A stretch of 64,000 bases of DNA from Mesobacillus harenae (GCF_013343715.1 NZ_JABUNR010000009.1:1-64000); one strand, 5' to 3'. Shown: positions 28,052 to 37,299, counted from the first letter of the stretch. Notes: a model not told the origin generated them from the letters alone. Numbers and translations: made by a program.

Positions 28052-28317
28052 TATAATACCTCCAAACTTCACTTCAACAATTCAATAGTAGTTCATTCAT
28101 TTCACTTATATCTCATTAGTATAAATTACCTACTTATTTCCAGTTTACCATTTAAATTATATTAACTCATTTAAATAAATGAAAATTTCAAAATACATTT
28201 ATATATCTTCATACTATAACAAAGAAAAATAAGATTATTTATGAAAATTCTTTGTGTAAAAAATGTGTAAAATGATTTCAAAACCCACCTTTTTCATCCT
28301 TCTCCCCACAAAACAAA

Positions 28318-28362
28318 AAACACCCACAAACATTGGTAAATCAACATTTGTGAGTGTTCTAT
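28318..28362. terminator. Hairpin, terminator-like
   Basis: ACACCCACAAACATTGG and CAACATTTGTGAGTGTT pair over a short loop. No intact gene ends here on either strand. Between 28073 and 28318 the sequence is AT-rich and probably carries the helicase promoter; no clear -35/-10 pair stands out. Confidence 0.45.
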
Positions 28363-28394
28363 CGTTTCTTAATTAAACTCGTTTTTACTTAATA

Positions 28395-28448
28395 AAAGTG
28401 ACAGGCACCACCTGTGGACAAATGTACTTTTGAAGTGCCTGTCACTTT
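28395..28448. repeat. Inverted repeat of the GTGACAGGCACC type
   Basis: AAAGTGACAGGCAC (28395-28408) and GTGCCTGTCACTTT (28435-28448) are perfect 14-bp arms around a 26-base loop. From memory, short elements with this core recur between genes in Bacillus-group genomes; the window has only this copy. Confidence 0.65.
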
Positions 28449-28468
28449 GAACCTGAGGCAATATCATA

Positions 28469-28744
28469 TTAATCACTAGTTTCGCTTAGCTTAAGAGGAA
28501 GAGATTCAGGGACAAACCTGTCCAGTCCTATCAAGAGATTCAGGGAAATCATTCCTGTCCCCAAGCCCCACCCTCTCTCTCTTACTATTTTCCCGAGCTC
28601 GTCTGCTCCAAGTCCTTCTTCATGGATATACATTTGAACGACTGTAATTTTGACTTCCAAATCTCCCATCACTGGTATCTGATATTCGGCAAATGGATTT
28701 TCCATTGTATGATGGCCTTTGAACTTTGGATAGATTAGATACAC
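28469..28744 (-). CDS. Hypothetical 91-residue ORF overlapping repeats
   Basis: The frame reads ENPFAEYQIPVMGDLEVKIT and then passes through GGACAGG/CCTGTCC repeat DNA (28501-28570), where AGAGATTCAGGGA occurs twice. The C-terminal third is therefore translated repeat. The first 60 residues could be the front of a real gene cut by the repeat. I do not recognise the family, and it may not be expressed. Confidence 0.3.
   Translation of the reverse strand: MYLIYPKFKGHHTMENPFAEYQIPVMGDLEVKITVVQMYIHEEGLGADELGKIVRERGWGLGTGMISLNLLIGLDRFVPESLPLKLSETSD
28501..28570. repeat. Direct/inverted repeat cluster with AGAGATTCAGGGA
   Basis: AGAGATTCAGGGA occurs at about 28502 and 28535, each followed by a variant of the palindrome GGACA-N-TGTCC. 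It lies next to the GTGACAGGCACC element and looks like a small mobile or REP-like intergenic repeat. Confidence 0.5.
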
Positions 28745-28771
28745 TTGGCTACAATTATACCTAGCCGCATA

Positions 28772-28855
28772 TTACCGTACCATCCACCAAATAAATCCGT
28801 TCGGTCTGTTTCTTTTTATTTCTTGGATACAATTTATATATTCTGTTGAATACAT
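28772..28855 (-). pseudogene. Small ORF of the right repeat, frameshifted
   Basis: It opens MYSTEYIN like the left copy (22903) but a change after codon 8 alters the frame and it stops after 27 codons. GGAGG precedes the ATG. Confidence 0.4.
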
Positions 28856-28873
28856 AGAATCCTCCAATAAGGA

Positions 28874-29130
28874 TTAGACGTTTTTTTGATTTAATCTAAT
28901 CTTCTTATGTAATTCCATTAACTCCTCGACTTCTTTTGAGCCTTTATTAAATATTATGCATTTTCTTGTATTTCTTCTATTTCCTTTATCATTTCTGATG
29001 GCTTTTTCCCCAAGGCAACGGCCAGGTTGAAGATCGTATCTAAAGAAGGGGTGGAAGTATCTCTTTCTAAATTGCTGATGGTTTTTCGGTCTAGTTTGCT
29101 GTATTCAGCTAGATCTTCCTGGCTGAGCAA
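28874..29130 (-). pseudogene. XRE regulator of the right repeat, one-base deletion
   Basis: This is the counterpart of 22922-23179. The HTH part is conserved base for base over long stretches, but one A is missing near 28943 (left copy TTTTGAAGCC, here TTTTGAGCC), so the C-terminal helix is lost. The segment is 257 bases against 258 on the left. Confidence 0.6.
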
Positions 29131-29450
29131 CTGACTTCTGCGTAGCTTTTCTAATGTTTTCCCATAGTAATGGTCTTCTTCTTTTCCAAAGGTAAAGACT
29201 CCTTTTTAATACCATTAGAAACCTTTTGGATTAAAAGGAACACGCAGCAGGATGCCCATTTGTTGACATAGCGAAACACTTTAAAATACATTAAAATTGC
29301 GGCAGTTGTTTGACTGCCGCACTAGTTTTTATCTAAATATTGAGCCCTGGCTAAAATAGCCTGCTATACTGTAGAATTGGTATTTATTCAGCATAGTAAC
29401 CGGTCCCTTGTCTCTATCAAAACAATACAGCACACTCACATTGCTTCTCT

Positions 29451-29639
29451 TCATTCGATTCTATTCAATTGAATAAAGTTTTTATATAGTTCAGCTTCAT
29501 TGATTGATATTCTGGTTGATAAATCTGTTGTTCCCAGGACAAACTCTTTGACTCCTATAAATTCAGATTCGACTATCAAAAAGAATTGTGTACCTTTTTT
29601 TAACCCTCTAAAGTTATTCTTTAGCATATATCTCTTCAT
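29451..29639 (-). CDS. Conserved 62-residue protein of the right repeat
   Basis: It begins MKRYMLKNNFRGLKKGTQF like the 73-residue protein at 23465-23686 and differs at about six positions before ending in NFIQLNRIE, because the C-terminal codons diverge. Unknown function; no motif. The neighbouring XRE copy is broken, so this gene may no longer be regulated as in the left copy. Confidence 0.4.
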   Translation of the reverse strand: MKRYMLKNNFRGLKKGTQFFLIVESEFIGVKEFVLGTTDLSTRISINEAELYKNFIQLNRIE

Positions 29640-29825
29640 GATCCCGCCTGGCAACTCCCATAATCTTTTTTACAACTTATCATTTATAGAAATAAATTAA
29701 AAGGTGCAAATGAGCATACCCATAACACTTCCAATAAGAATCTCTTATTGGAATGGGGCCAAGTTGTTTAACTTTAATCTAAATCGATTAGTAACAATCC
29801 CGCCACACCGACCGTCCCAACATAA

Positions 29826-29858
29826 AAAAGCGAACACCCATTTCGTGGTGTCCGCTTC
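29826..29858 (-). terminator. Terminator below yxjG
   Basis: On the minus strand GCGGACACC-ACGAAAT-GGTGTTCGC is followed by TTTTTTATG, seven bases after the yxjG stop. The near-identical hairpin at 22229-22260 suggests that one was copied from the other. Confidence 0.75.
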
Positions 29859-29864
29859 AAACCT

Positions 29865-30968
29865 TTATCCCCAAATCTCTTTAGAGATATCGACAATATA
29901 TTTTAGTTTCGCCCATTGCTCTTCTTCGGTTAGGATGTTTCCATGGTGGGTGGAAGCAAAGCCGCATTGCGGGCTGATGCATAATTGCTCTAATGGTACA
30001 TATTTTGTTGCTTCTTCTACACGAGCTTTGATGTTTTCCTTCTCTTCTAATTGGCCATGTTTTGAGGTGAATACACCCAGCACCACTCTTGGACCGCCAT
30101 TTGGAATGTAATCCAGTGGTTCGAAGTCTCCGGAACGGTCATCATCGTATTCTAGGAAAAACGCGTTTACTTTTTCTTTTGCAAATAAGGTTGGAGCAAT
30201 TTTGGCGTAGCTGCCTTCAAATGCCCAGGTAGATCGGTAGTTACCGCGGCAAAGATGAGTGGTTACAGTTAAATCTTCTGGTTTATCCTCTAATACGCCG
30301 TTGATTACACGTAAAGCTAAGTCTATTAATTCTTCACGGGAATAGCCGCTATCATTAAAAGGAATTTGCGGTGCATTTAGGCCAGCGATGTATACATCAT
30401 CTAGCTGTAAGTAACGGCAGCCTGCATCATAAAAGGCTTTGATGGCATCGCGGTATGCTTGAATAATATCCTTTGTATATTCTTCAATGTCCGGGTAGAT
30501 GTCTTGGTTGCGGATTCCTGCATTAAACAACTGGTTTGGACTAGGGATCGTTTGCTTTGCAACAGCCCGGTCCCCAACAATTTCTTTGAATTCGATAAAG
30601 TCTTTTATATGTGGATGGTCCTGGTTAAAGGCGATTTTTCCAATAACACGTATATCGTATCTTTCGGTTTCCTCGCCATTGAATTTAAACCCATGCTCCG
30701 GAATATAACCCTCTACCCCATTCAAATGCTCTAAAAAGTCTGTATGCCAGAATCTGCGACGGAATTCTCCATCTGTCACAGCTTGTAGGCCAACTTCAAT
30801 TTGCTTGTCGACGATTTTTTTGATCTCTTCAGTTTCAATTTTATGTAGCTCAATTGCCGTAATGCTGCCTTCCTGATATTCTTTTCGAGCGTTATGAATT
30901 CGCTCTGGCCGTAATAAACTTCCCACATGGTCTGCTCTGAATGGTGCTTTAATTAATGTCTTTGTCAT
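29865..30968 (-). CDS. yxjG: B12-independent methionine synthase family protein (YxjG/YxjH type)
   Basis: A 367-residue protein of the short MetE-like family that moves a methyl group to homocysteine or a related thiol. It shows FRADHVGSLLRP at the N-terminus, DGEFRRRFWHTDF near 67-79, LQLDDVYIAGL near 190 and the zinc-site cysteine in CISPQCGFASTHHGN near the C-terminus. Bacillus yxjG/yxjH have this size. The ATG has GGGAGAG eight bases upstream. It follows the cyclase-family gene by 56 bases, and both lie behind a SAM-I riboswitch, which fits control by methionine supply. Confidence 0.85.
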   Translation of the reverse strand: MTKTLIKAPFRADHVGSLLRPERIHNARKEYQEGSITAIELHKIETEEIKKIVDKQIEVGLQAVTDGEFRRRFWHTDFLEHLNGVEGYIPEHGFKFNGEETERYDIRVIGKIAFNQDHPHIKDFIEFKEIVGDRAVAKQTIPSPNQLFNAGIRNQDIYPDIEEYTKDIIQAYRDAIKAFYDAGCRYLQLDDVYIAGLNAPQIPFNDSGYSREELIDLALRVINGVLEDKPEDLTVTTHLCRGNYRSTWAFEGSYAKIAPTLFAKEKVNAFFLEYDDDRSGDFEPLDYIPNGGPRVVLGVFTSKHGQLEEKENIKARVEEATKYVPLEQLCISPQCGFASTHHGNILTEEEQWAKLKYIVDISKEIWG

Positions 30969-31024
30969 TGTAATCTCTCCCTTAAATTTTAATAGTTTAA
31001 AAGCTGCAGCTAAACTAGCTATGT

Positions 31025-31777
31025 TTATGGCAGAATAGCGAACGAACGTACAGGAAATCCAGTTGCTTTTTCAGGCTTAGGGCTAATATTGAAAATGACA
31101 GCCCCTTTAGCTGGCAGCTTATCAAGGTTCGTTAAAAGTTCAACTTGGTAGGTATCCTGGTCAAGGACAAAATATTCTCCAATTAGTGAACCGTTTTTGC
31201 GTACATCGATCGCTGCATCCGTATCAAATGTCTCGTGTCCAACGGCCTTAATCTTTCTTTCTTCAAATAAGAACTTTAAGGCATCTATTCCCCAGCCAGG
31301 ACTGTGGCTATTTCCCTCTTCATCTTTATTTTCGAATGCTTCCTTGTCAGGCCAGCGATTACTCCAGTCCGTACGCAAAGCCACAAATGAACCCGCCTCT
31401 ATTTTTCCATACGTTGCTTCAAACGTTAGGATATCGTCAACGGATAAGACAAAGTCATTATCTTCTTCCGCTTCCTTCGATTTATCAATCACTTCAAGAG
31501 GCAGAACGAGCTCCTTTAAGTCCAGTTCCTCCAGATAACGCCTGTCGCGAACAAAATGAATCGGTGCATCAATATGGGTTCCATATTGTCCGGGAAAATT
31601 AAACCGCTGTGCGAAAAAGCCATCATCATGTGTGAATAGTGTTTTAAACTCAGCATCCTCAAAGGCCGAAAAATGTGGCGAGTCTGGACCGAAAGTATGT
31701 GTAAGATCCACCCATGTTTTGCTTTGCAACACTTCAATAGCCTTCAATAACTCATTATTTGCTTTTACCGTTGACAA
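31025..31777 (-). CDS. Cyclase-family (kynurenine-formamidase-like) hydrolase
   Basis: A 250-residue member of the cyclase family of metal-dependent amide/ester hydrolases: WVDLTHTFGPDSPHFSAF near the start, QYGTHIDAPIHF (metal-site His and Asp) near 65-76, SFVALRTDWSNRW in the middle, and IKAVGHETFDTDA. TTG at 31777 is chosen because AAGGGGTG lies seven bases before it; the GTG at 31786 is part of that site. It is the first gene after the SAM-I riboswitch and is co-transcribed with yxjG. A sulfur-amino-acid-linked substrate is likely from this control but cannot be named. Confidence 0.75.
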   Translation of the reverse strand: MSTVKANNELLKAIEVLQSKTWVDLTHTFGPDSPHFSAFEDAEFKTLFTHDDGFFAQRFNFPGQYGTHIDAPIHFVRDRRYLEELDLKELVLPLEVIDKSKEAEEDNDFVLSVDDILTFEATYGKIEAGSFVALRTDWSNRWPDKEAFENKDEEGNSHSPGWGIDALKFLFEERKIKAVGHETFDTDAAIDVRKNGSLIGEYFVLDQDTYQVELLTNLDKLPAKGAVIFNISPKPEKATGFPVRSFAILP

Positions 31778-31803
31778 TAAAATCACCCCTTAATAAATGT
31801 AAA

Positions 31804-31838
31804 AACACAAAAACCCTCTTCCAAAATAAGAAGAGGGC
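31804..31838 (-). terminator. Riboswitch expression-platform terminator
   Basis: On the minus strand CCCTCTTC-TTATTTTG-GAAGAGGG is followed by TTTTTGTGTTTTT, between the SAM-I aptamer and the cyclase start codon. It would form when SAM is bound. Confidence 0.8.
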
Positions 31839-31861
31839 ATAATAAACAAATTAAAAATCGC

Positions 31862-31966
31862 TCCTCTTATCTTGTAGCATTATGCTACTGGAATTGGCAC
31901 AGTACTTATAAAAAGTCCGCTGCCGAGGTTTCAAAGGGCCAGTCCCTCCACCTCTCTGGATAAGAA
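31862..31966 (-). promoter_or_regulatory. SAM-I (S-box) riboswitch aptamer
   Basis: Minus-strand sequence shows the S-box signatures in order: CTTATCCAGAGAGGTGGAGG, GACTGGCCCTTTGAAACCTC, GGCAGC, a P3 stem, TGCCAATTCCAGTAGC and the closing AGATAAGAG. Together with the terminator at 31804-31838 it makes a transcription-attenuation switch that shuts off the cyclase and yxjG genes when S-adenosylmethionine is plentiful. Confidence 0.93.
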
Positions 31967-32171
31967 ATAATTGGTAATATTAAGTTATGAACATACTATA
32001 CTCTTTTGGAGATTACTCTGTCAACATGTAATTGGAATTCTTTCATAAACGAGCTTTCTATATTTCGAGGGATTTAAAAAGTCGTTCCCTCTGATCCCCA
32101 AAACATACCTTAGGGCCAACTCAATCAATAGGCTGGTCACCTGATTACGGCCACAAGGATGTACCATCTAA

Positions 32172-32203
32172 AAAGCCTAATCCTCCTTAGGAGGAATTTG
32201 GCT
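32172..32203. terminator. Hairpin with GCCTAATCCTCC stem
   Basis: AAGCCTAATCCTCCTTAGG and AGGAATTTGGCTT pair imperfectly. The region 31970-32413 otherwise shows only the riboswitch promoter area and no reading frame of note. Confidence 0.4.
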
Positions 32204-32413
32204 TAGGGTCTTAGTGGCGCTTGATTGTGGAATAGTATCTTTGTACTACGCAGCAGTACACACATTGTTCTTTTTCATAGCTCCAATTAAAAATAAGCTA
32301 CCATATAATTTAAGTACATTTATTCACTATGTATGATTTTCTTCTAAGATATTTCGTTTTTAAGTAATATCAGGTACTGATCTGTATTTTACAATACAAA
32401 AATAAAAAGGTTT

Positions 32414-33364
32414 TTAAGTATATTTTTTTTGATTTTCGCCATCAGGAAATTCTTCAATTCCTCTAAGGAATTCCTCTACCTCGCTATCATCTTCGGGAAA
32501 GTCATAATCTAGAAATAATGAAATTTCATCAAGCGGATTGTTTTTAAATTTATCTAAATTGTTAAAAATTTCAAGGTGGTAGTCTTCATGGATTAATGAC
32601 TTTGATAATACACTAAAAAACGATGTTGATTTTAATAAAGAGTGAAGCTCTTCCATTTCATCAATAGAAATAGAAATATAGAAAATCGTTTGTAGTTCTG
32701 ATTGTGTCAATTGGGCTTTGAGTATAGACAAGTAATTTTCTTTCAAATGATGGCTTTCAACTGTTTTTATAGATTTCAATATAAAAATTATGTTTCGAAT
32801 ATAATGATCGAGTGAGTATCCGTATTTACTATATATCTCACCATAAGCTTTTTTAATTAAATGATAACCAATTTGTTCGTCAATTTTTATACCATATTCT
32901 TTAAAATCTTCAATTAATATCTCATCTTTAATCTGTTCTACCTCAGAAGTCAGCCAATCAAAAGCTTGTTTACCAACAACCCATTCACCAACATGGTTCT
33001 CTAGCTTTAGATGATTTATGCTTTCGTTTTGTAAATCAATAAGTCTAAATAAAGTATTTTCAAATTGGTAGGTACTTACCTTTTTATCTTGTTCTAATTG
33101 GTTTTCTTGTGTCTTTATGTATTGTTCATTTTGTCTCTTTAGAGTTAATAGAACACCTAGTAAAGTAAATAATCCTCCTATAATCCCTCCTAGATAACTA
33201 CCAGAAAAACTAATCCAATCGTTTGAAGTGGTTATTTCAAACCATACAAAAGTTTCTGAACTGATAAACCAACTACCCAAAAGTGGTGTGGCTATTGTAA
33301 ATAAAAGTAAAGTAATAAAATATCGATTTTTAAATAAATCTATGAAAGACTCTATATTAAACAC
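32414..33364 (-). CDS. Putative phage abortive-infection protein (putAbiC type), membrane anchored
   Basis: A 316-residue protein with two hydrophobic segments (about residues 15-33 and 52-75, GSYLGGIIGGLFTLLGVLLT), then a charged coiled-coil stretch (LKRQNEQYIKTQENQLEQDK) and a helical cytoplasmic domain with FENTLFRLIDLQNE and KAYGEIYSKYGYSLDHYIRN. Two membrane helices, then a coiled coil and FENTLFxLL is the layout of the putative AbiC family of phage-exclusion proteins. It stands alone. No enzymatic motif is seen, so the mechanism is unknown. The start at 33364 is ATG without a strong ribosome binding site. Confidence 0.6.
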   Translation of the reverse strand: MFNIESFIDLFKNRYFITLLLFTIATPLLGSWFISSETFVWFEITTSNDWISFSGSYLGGIIGGLFTLLGVLLTLKRQNEQYIKTQENQLEQDKKVSTYQFENTLFRLIDLQNESINHLKLENHVGEWVVGKQAFDWLTSEVEQIKDEILIEDFKEYGIKIDEQIGYHLIKKAYGEIYSKYGYSLDHYIRNIIFILKSIKTVESHHLKENYLSILKAQLTQSELQTIFYISISIDEMEELHSLLKSTSFFSVLSKSLIHEDYHLEIFNNLDKFKNNPLDEISLFLDYDFPEDDSEVEEFLRGIEEFPDGENQKKYT

Positions 33365-33474
33365 CTCTTGTCATATCAAACATAAAGCAATTGTTATTGC
33401 ACTTCTGTCGGTCCAATGTATATGTTCTCTTTATCAAAAATGAGTTCTATTGGCTGAATTATATAGTTTGTTTG

Positions 33475-34196
33475 TTAACTGTATTGTTTTCAACGAAAGG
33501 TCGGATGTAATCGCTCTGCTTTTCAATAAATTGTTTCATAGTCTGCTCTGTTCTCTTTGAAACTTTCTTTTCTGTTTATAATTAAGAGCTCGCCCAATAA
33601 TAATTTGAAGTCTCGTTCCTTTGCTAAATTATCGCCTACATCTCTGCTAGCGCTTTTCAATCCCTTTAACAGTTTTTATCAATGGTCGCTAGAGTTGCAA
33701 CCATAAACAGCATTCCTGGATTGCAGACAAGAGGATTCAAACACGGCCTGTCCACCACCTACTGCACCGTTTTCCTTCAAAACACTTCCTAAGTATCCAG
33801 ATTCATTTTAAATTCTGCTAGGTGTCCACCTTTTGGAATTGTTACTTGATATAATCCGCTTGTAGCTCCACCACCATTTATGATATTTTGAAACGCCGCT
33901 GTCAAAGGCTCAAAGGCAGTCCCTAGGGTTGTAACTCGGGATAGAGGCAGCTTTGTGTATTTAGCTAAACAGATCTGTTCTTCTAAAATGGCATGGTAAT
34001 ATTTAACATCTGTTATTGCTTATACAATTTCGCTTTTCCGCTCAGTTTCATGATTATCAAACTCGCTCCAACAACACCACACACTCAACATGACTGGTGT
34101 GCTGTTTCTAGAAAACTAATTAAAATGGCTTAAATACCTTCCAAAGAAAACTTCCGTATCTATTTGGGATTTCAAAACTGTGGTTCCTCGTTTCAT
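33475..34196 (-). pseudogene. Decayed Bacillus hypothetical gene
   Basis: ATG at 34196 (GGAGA upstream) is followed by a stop after about 27 codons, but the minus strand then yields TKLPLSRVTTLGTAFEPLTA, INGGGATSGLYQVTIPKGGH and NPLVCNPGMLFMVATLATID in changing frames. The series matches a hypothetical protein family that I have seen in several Bacillus genomes. Multiple stops and shifts make it non-functional. The stretch 34197-34520 after it holds nothing recognisable. Confidence 0.55.
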
Positions 34197-34520
34197 TTTT
34201 ATCTCCTGCCTATATTTAACCTACTTCATAAAGTGAAAACGTTCACATATCATAATTCTTTATACTAAAATCATACCAGAAGATAAGTATTTGTTGTTAC
34301 TTTTTTCCACAATATTAACAATCGGTGTTACGCAGTATAAAGTCTAATATGAACGTCTCTTAGTTAGGTGAAATCTAAATTGTACTGTGTAGCAAATGTT
34401 TCTGTAAATTATGCGCATTTACTAATAAACGGAGAAGATGTCTTCAACAATAGTTCCAGTTTGTTGAGCAGTCCAGGTCGCAAATGTGTTTAGATTTCGC
34501 AACCTAAAACTATTCCCCAC

Positions 34521-35531
34521 CTATAACCCAATTATTTCAGCCAGTAGTTGGTGGGAGTAGAGTCGGGCCTTGTGGTCATAGACCATTGTGCTCACCATGA
34601 TCTCATCTGCCTTTGTCTCATCTAAGAAGGATTCCAGCTTTCTCTTTACGTTGATAGGACTTCCGATGATCGTGGAACCTAATTGTTTTTCTAAAACGGC
34701 CTTTTCATATGGGCTCATGAGCTCATCCAAATTCTTTACTGGTGGTTGCAACTGTGTTGGCGTATTCCTCATCATGTTGAGGAAGCTTTGTTTGATGGAA
34801 GTGGCGAGCAATTCTGCTTCCTCATCTGTTTCTGCCACGATAACGTTTACTGCTACCATTACGTAAGGCTCCTTATAATCCTCAGACGGTTGGAAGTTCT
34901 CGTAATACAATTTCAGGGCTGGTAGTGTGTTTTCAAGTGAAAAATGACTGGCGAAAGCAAACGGCATCCCGAGTTGTGCCGATAATCTTGCACTAAACCC
35001 ACTAGAACCTAACAACCAAATAGGGATATTTGCTCTTTCACCAGGGATGGCTCGTACTGGTCCAGAACCTTGAAAATAGGCTTGCAGTTGCTCTAATTGT
35101 TCTGGGAAATCATCGCCATTGGTGTAGTTTGCCCCACGAAGGGCATGGGCTGTTCGTTGGTCCGTTCCCGGTGCACGCCCTAATCCTAAATCAATTCGGC
35201 CTGGAAACATCGCTTCGAGGGTACCGAATTGCTCCGCGATCACCAGTGGGGAATGGTTTGGAAGCATGATTCCACCAGATCCTACACGAATAGTAGAAGT
35301 ATGCGCCGCTACATGGCCGATGACGACAGATGTTGCAGAGCTTGCTATGCCAGGCATATTATGATGCTCCGCTAACCAGTACCGTTTATAGCCTAGTTTT
35401 TCCGTTAACTGTGCTAACTCTATCGAATGTTGGAAGGATTGGCTAGGCGTCCCCCCTTGCACAATGGATGCAAGGTCAAGGACGGAAAAGCATATATCTT
35501 TGATGGATTTTGTCGGTCTATTTATTGGCAT
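34521..35531 (-). CDS. LLM-class flavin-dependent oxidoreductase, MsnO8 type
   Basis: A 336-residue luciferase-like monooxygenase. [53 protein letters not shown], and [17 protein letters not shown] are the hallmark segments of the MsnO8/YceB-like group, whose members use reduced flavin and oxygen on unknown substrates. The length is normal for the family. Two TTAG-N4-CTAA sites lie about 235-270 bases upstream of its start, linking it to the MarR gene at 38383-38808. Confidence 0.85.
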   Translation of the reverse strand: MPINRPTKSIKDICFSVLDLASIVQGGTPSQSFQHSIELAQLTEKLGYKRYWLAEHHNMPGIASSATSVVIGHVAAHTSTIRVGSGGIMLPNHSPLVIAEQFGTLEAMFPGRIDLGLGRAPGTDQRTAHALRGANYTNGDDFPEQLEQLQAYFQGSGPVRAIPGERANIPIWLLGSSGFSARLSAQLGMPFAFASHFSLENTLPALKLYYENFQPSEDYKEPYVMVAVNVIVAETDEEAELLATSIKQSFLNMMRNTPTQLQPPVKNLDELMSPYEKAVLEKQLGSTIIGSPINVKRKLESFLDETKADEIMVSTMVYDHKARLYSHQLLAEIIGL

Positions 35532-35764
35532 GGAATAACCACTTCTTTCTTCTTAATTTACTAGTTGGATGAAGCTTGGATGTGTTTGACTAGTATAGTT
35601 ATGCGACCTCATACAAAAGGTTATTACATAATAATTTTTTTTATCATAACAGGAAGAATCAATGATTTAAATTGAGATGACTTAGAAGGCATGCATTCGT
35701 ACACTATTTTTTGGAATAGATCATTCGATTTATCACAGATAGTTTATATAGAAACATTCAATAC

Positions 35765-35802
35765 TTAGGTTACTAAGTAAATAAATACATTTAGTATGCT
35801 AA
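35765..35802. promoter_or_regulatory. Two TTAG-N4-CTAA operator-like sites
   Basis: TTAGGTTACTAA (35765-35776) and TTAGTATGCTAA (35791-35802) match the palindrome found beside the marR genes. They are spaced 14 bases apart in the gap before the LLM gene. The rest of the gap 35532-35845 is AT-rich with no reading frame. Confidence 0.55.
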
Positions 35803-35845
35803 ATAGTTACTTAATTCAAATGAATGAAAAACGATCAAATGCCAA

Positions 35846-36067
35846 TTACCCTATATTGCGATTCATAAAGTACCAGCGATCACCACTGTTATGAAGATTC
35901 CCTTTTTTCTTCAGGGTGCGTAATTGTTTAAAAATAAAAGCTTGCGAACTCGTTTCTTCCGTTCCTGATAAATTGTTTGTTTTTGAATCCAAACATGAAA
36001 CAATCTTCTTTGCGCTTATTCCAGGGTGTTCTTTTATACAAGTGAGGATAAAGTCCTCCATTTTCAT
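35846..36067 (-). CDS. Small winged-helix-like protein
   Basis: A 73-residue protein: MEDFILTCIKEHPGISAKKI looks like helix-1/2 of a winged helix, followed by a second helix (QAFIFKQLRTLKKKG) and a short wing ending RWYFMNR. No family assigned. GAGGTGTGACC precedes the start. It lies between two LLM genes on the same strand, so a local regulatory role is possible. Confidence 0.5.
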   Translation of the reverse strand: MKMEDFILTCIKEHPGISAKKIVSCLDSKTNNLSGTEETSSQAFIFKQLRTLKKKGNLHNSGDRWYFMNRNIG

Positions 36068-36133
36068 TGGTCACACCTCTCTTCTGTTTAATCAAAGTGT
36101 AATCTATTCACTTCAGTTCCAGGCTCTTCCTAA

Positions 36134-37261
36134 TCAGATAGAATATCTATTTTCTGGATATGGTAATCCTAAATTCCCGCGTAACGTGTTTGATTCATAT
36201 TCTTTACGGAAAATTCCTTTTTCTTGTAGGATAGGGACGACTAAATCAATAAAGTCATCAAATCCTGAAGGAAGCTCCTGTCTTATAAGTAATAGATCCA
36301 TCGCCCCTGCCTCGTACCAGTGTTGAATTTGATCTGCTACTTTTTCTGCCGAACCAAAAAATTTCGGTTTTGGTATTCGATAGATAGGCATTAGTGACTG
36401 CAGCTCTTGAAATTTTTCCTCTGCTTCTTTTTCTGTCCGTCCGACAATAGGATTTTGGGTAGGCATGATTAAAAAGTCATTAGGTGAACGACCTTCTAAT
36501 TTCACCCTTCTCTTTAGTTCCTGACTGAATGCTTTCGCATACTCAAAATCGTCCCCATTAACCAATGAACCCTCGGCATGCTTCGAAGCAATATTCATGA
36601 AATCCGGAGAAGTGCCGGCTTGAAAAATAACCGGTCTTCCTTGTCTGGAACGGCTAATATTTAACGGACCATCCACTGAAAAATAGTTTCCTCTATAATT
36701 TAGAGCATGCATTTTTTGTGGATCCAAGAACACTCCGCTTTTTTTATCTCGTATAAATGCATCATCCTCATAGGAGTCCCAAAGACCTTCGACAATTTCT
36801 AGAAATTCTTCTTTCATTGGATACAAATCTGCTTTAGAAAGATGAGTGCGGCTATAATTCGCTAGTCCTCCTGGATTGGATGTGACGGCATTCCAACCTG
36901 CTCTGCCGTTGCTAATTTTATCAAGAGAAGCCATTTGACGGGCAACCGTGAATGGATCCGCATAGGAAGTTGCTATTGTGGCAGTAAGCCCAATGGAATG
37001 TGTCACCATGCTTAAGGCAGATAGAATACTTACACCTTCAAACATACTAAGATAATGAGGGATCATCCCAGGTCCAATATGGCTGACGTCAGCTAAAAAG
37101 ATCATGTCAAACTTTCCATCTTCTAATCTTTTCGCTTTTTGTACATAGTAATCAATGCTCTCACTGGCATTAACTGGCATATCTGGGTGACGCCAACCCA
37201 TGTAATTCCAGCCTAATCCATCTATAATTCCACCAATTTTAAGTTGTTTTTTCTCTGTCAT
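36134..37261 (-). CDS. NtaA/SnaA-type flavin monooxygenase with internal deletion
   Basis: A 375-residue LLM enzyme of the nitrilotriacetate-monooxygenase group: WRHPDMPVN at the start, FDMIFLADVSHIG, LTATIATSYADPFTVARQMA, NGRAGWNAVTSNPG, and the C-terminal LRGNLGLPYPENRYSI. Against the 443-residue paralogue at 42285-43616, about 70 residues are missing between QELQSL and IYRIPKPKFFGSAE, with the frame kept. That segment is normally present in the family, so activity is in doubt. Start ATG at 37261 with GGTG upstream. Confidence 0.7.
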   Translation of the reverse strand: MTEKKQLKIGGIIDGLGWNYMGWRHPDMPVNASESIDYYVQKAKRLEDGKFDMIFLADVSHIGPGMIPHYLSMFEGVSILSALSMVTHSIGLTATIATSYADPFTVARQMASLDKISNGRAGWNAVTSNPGGLANYSRTHLSKADLYPMKEEFLEIVEGLWDSYEDDAFIRDKKSGVFLDPQKMHALNYRGNYFSVDGPLNISRSRQGRPVIFQAGTSPDFMNIASKHAEGSLVNGDDFEYAKAFSQELKRRVKLEGRSPNDFLIMPTQNPIVGRTEKEAEEKFQELQSLMPIYRIPKPKFFGSAEKVADQIQHWYEAGAMDLLLIRQELPSGFDDFIDLVVPILQEKGIFRKEYESNTLRGNLGLPYPENRYSI

Positions 37262-37299
37262 TAATAACACCTTCTTTTCATTCTATTCTTGTTAGCTAG

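Larger units (their letters stand above)
28770..29725. repeat. Direct repeat, right copy (~0.95 kb)
   Basis: Same order and orientation as 22805-23760. It carries a frameshifted small ORF (28772-28855), a broken XRE gene (28874-29130), a hairpin (about 29296-29325) and the small protein gene (29451-29639). The two copies bracket about 5 kb that includes the integrase tail and the nuclease/helicase genes. Confidence 0.8.
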
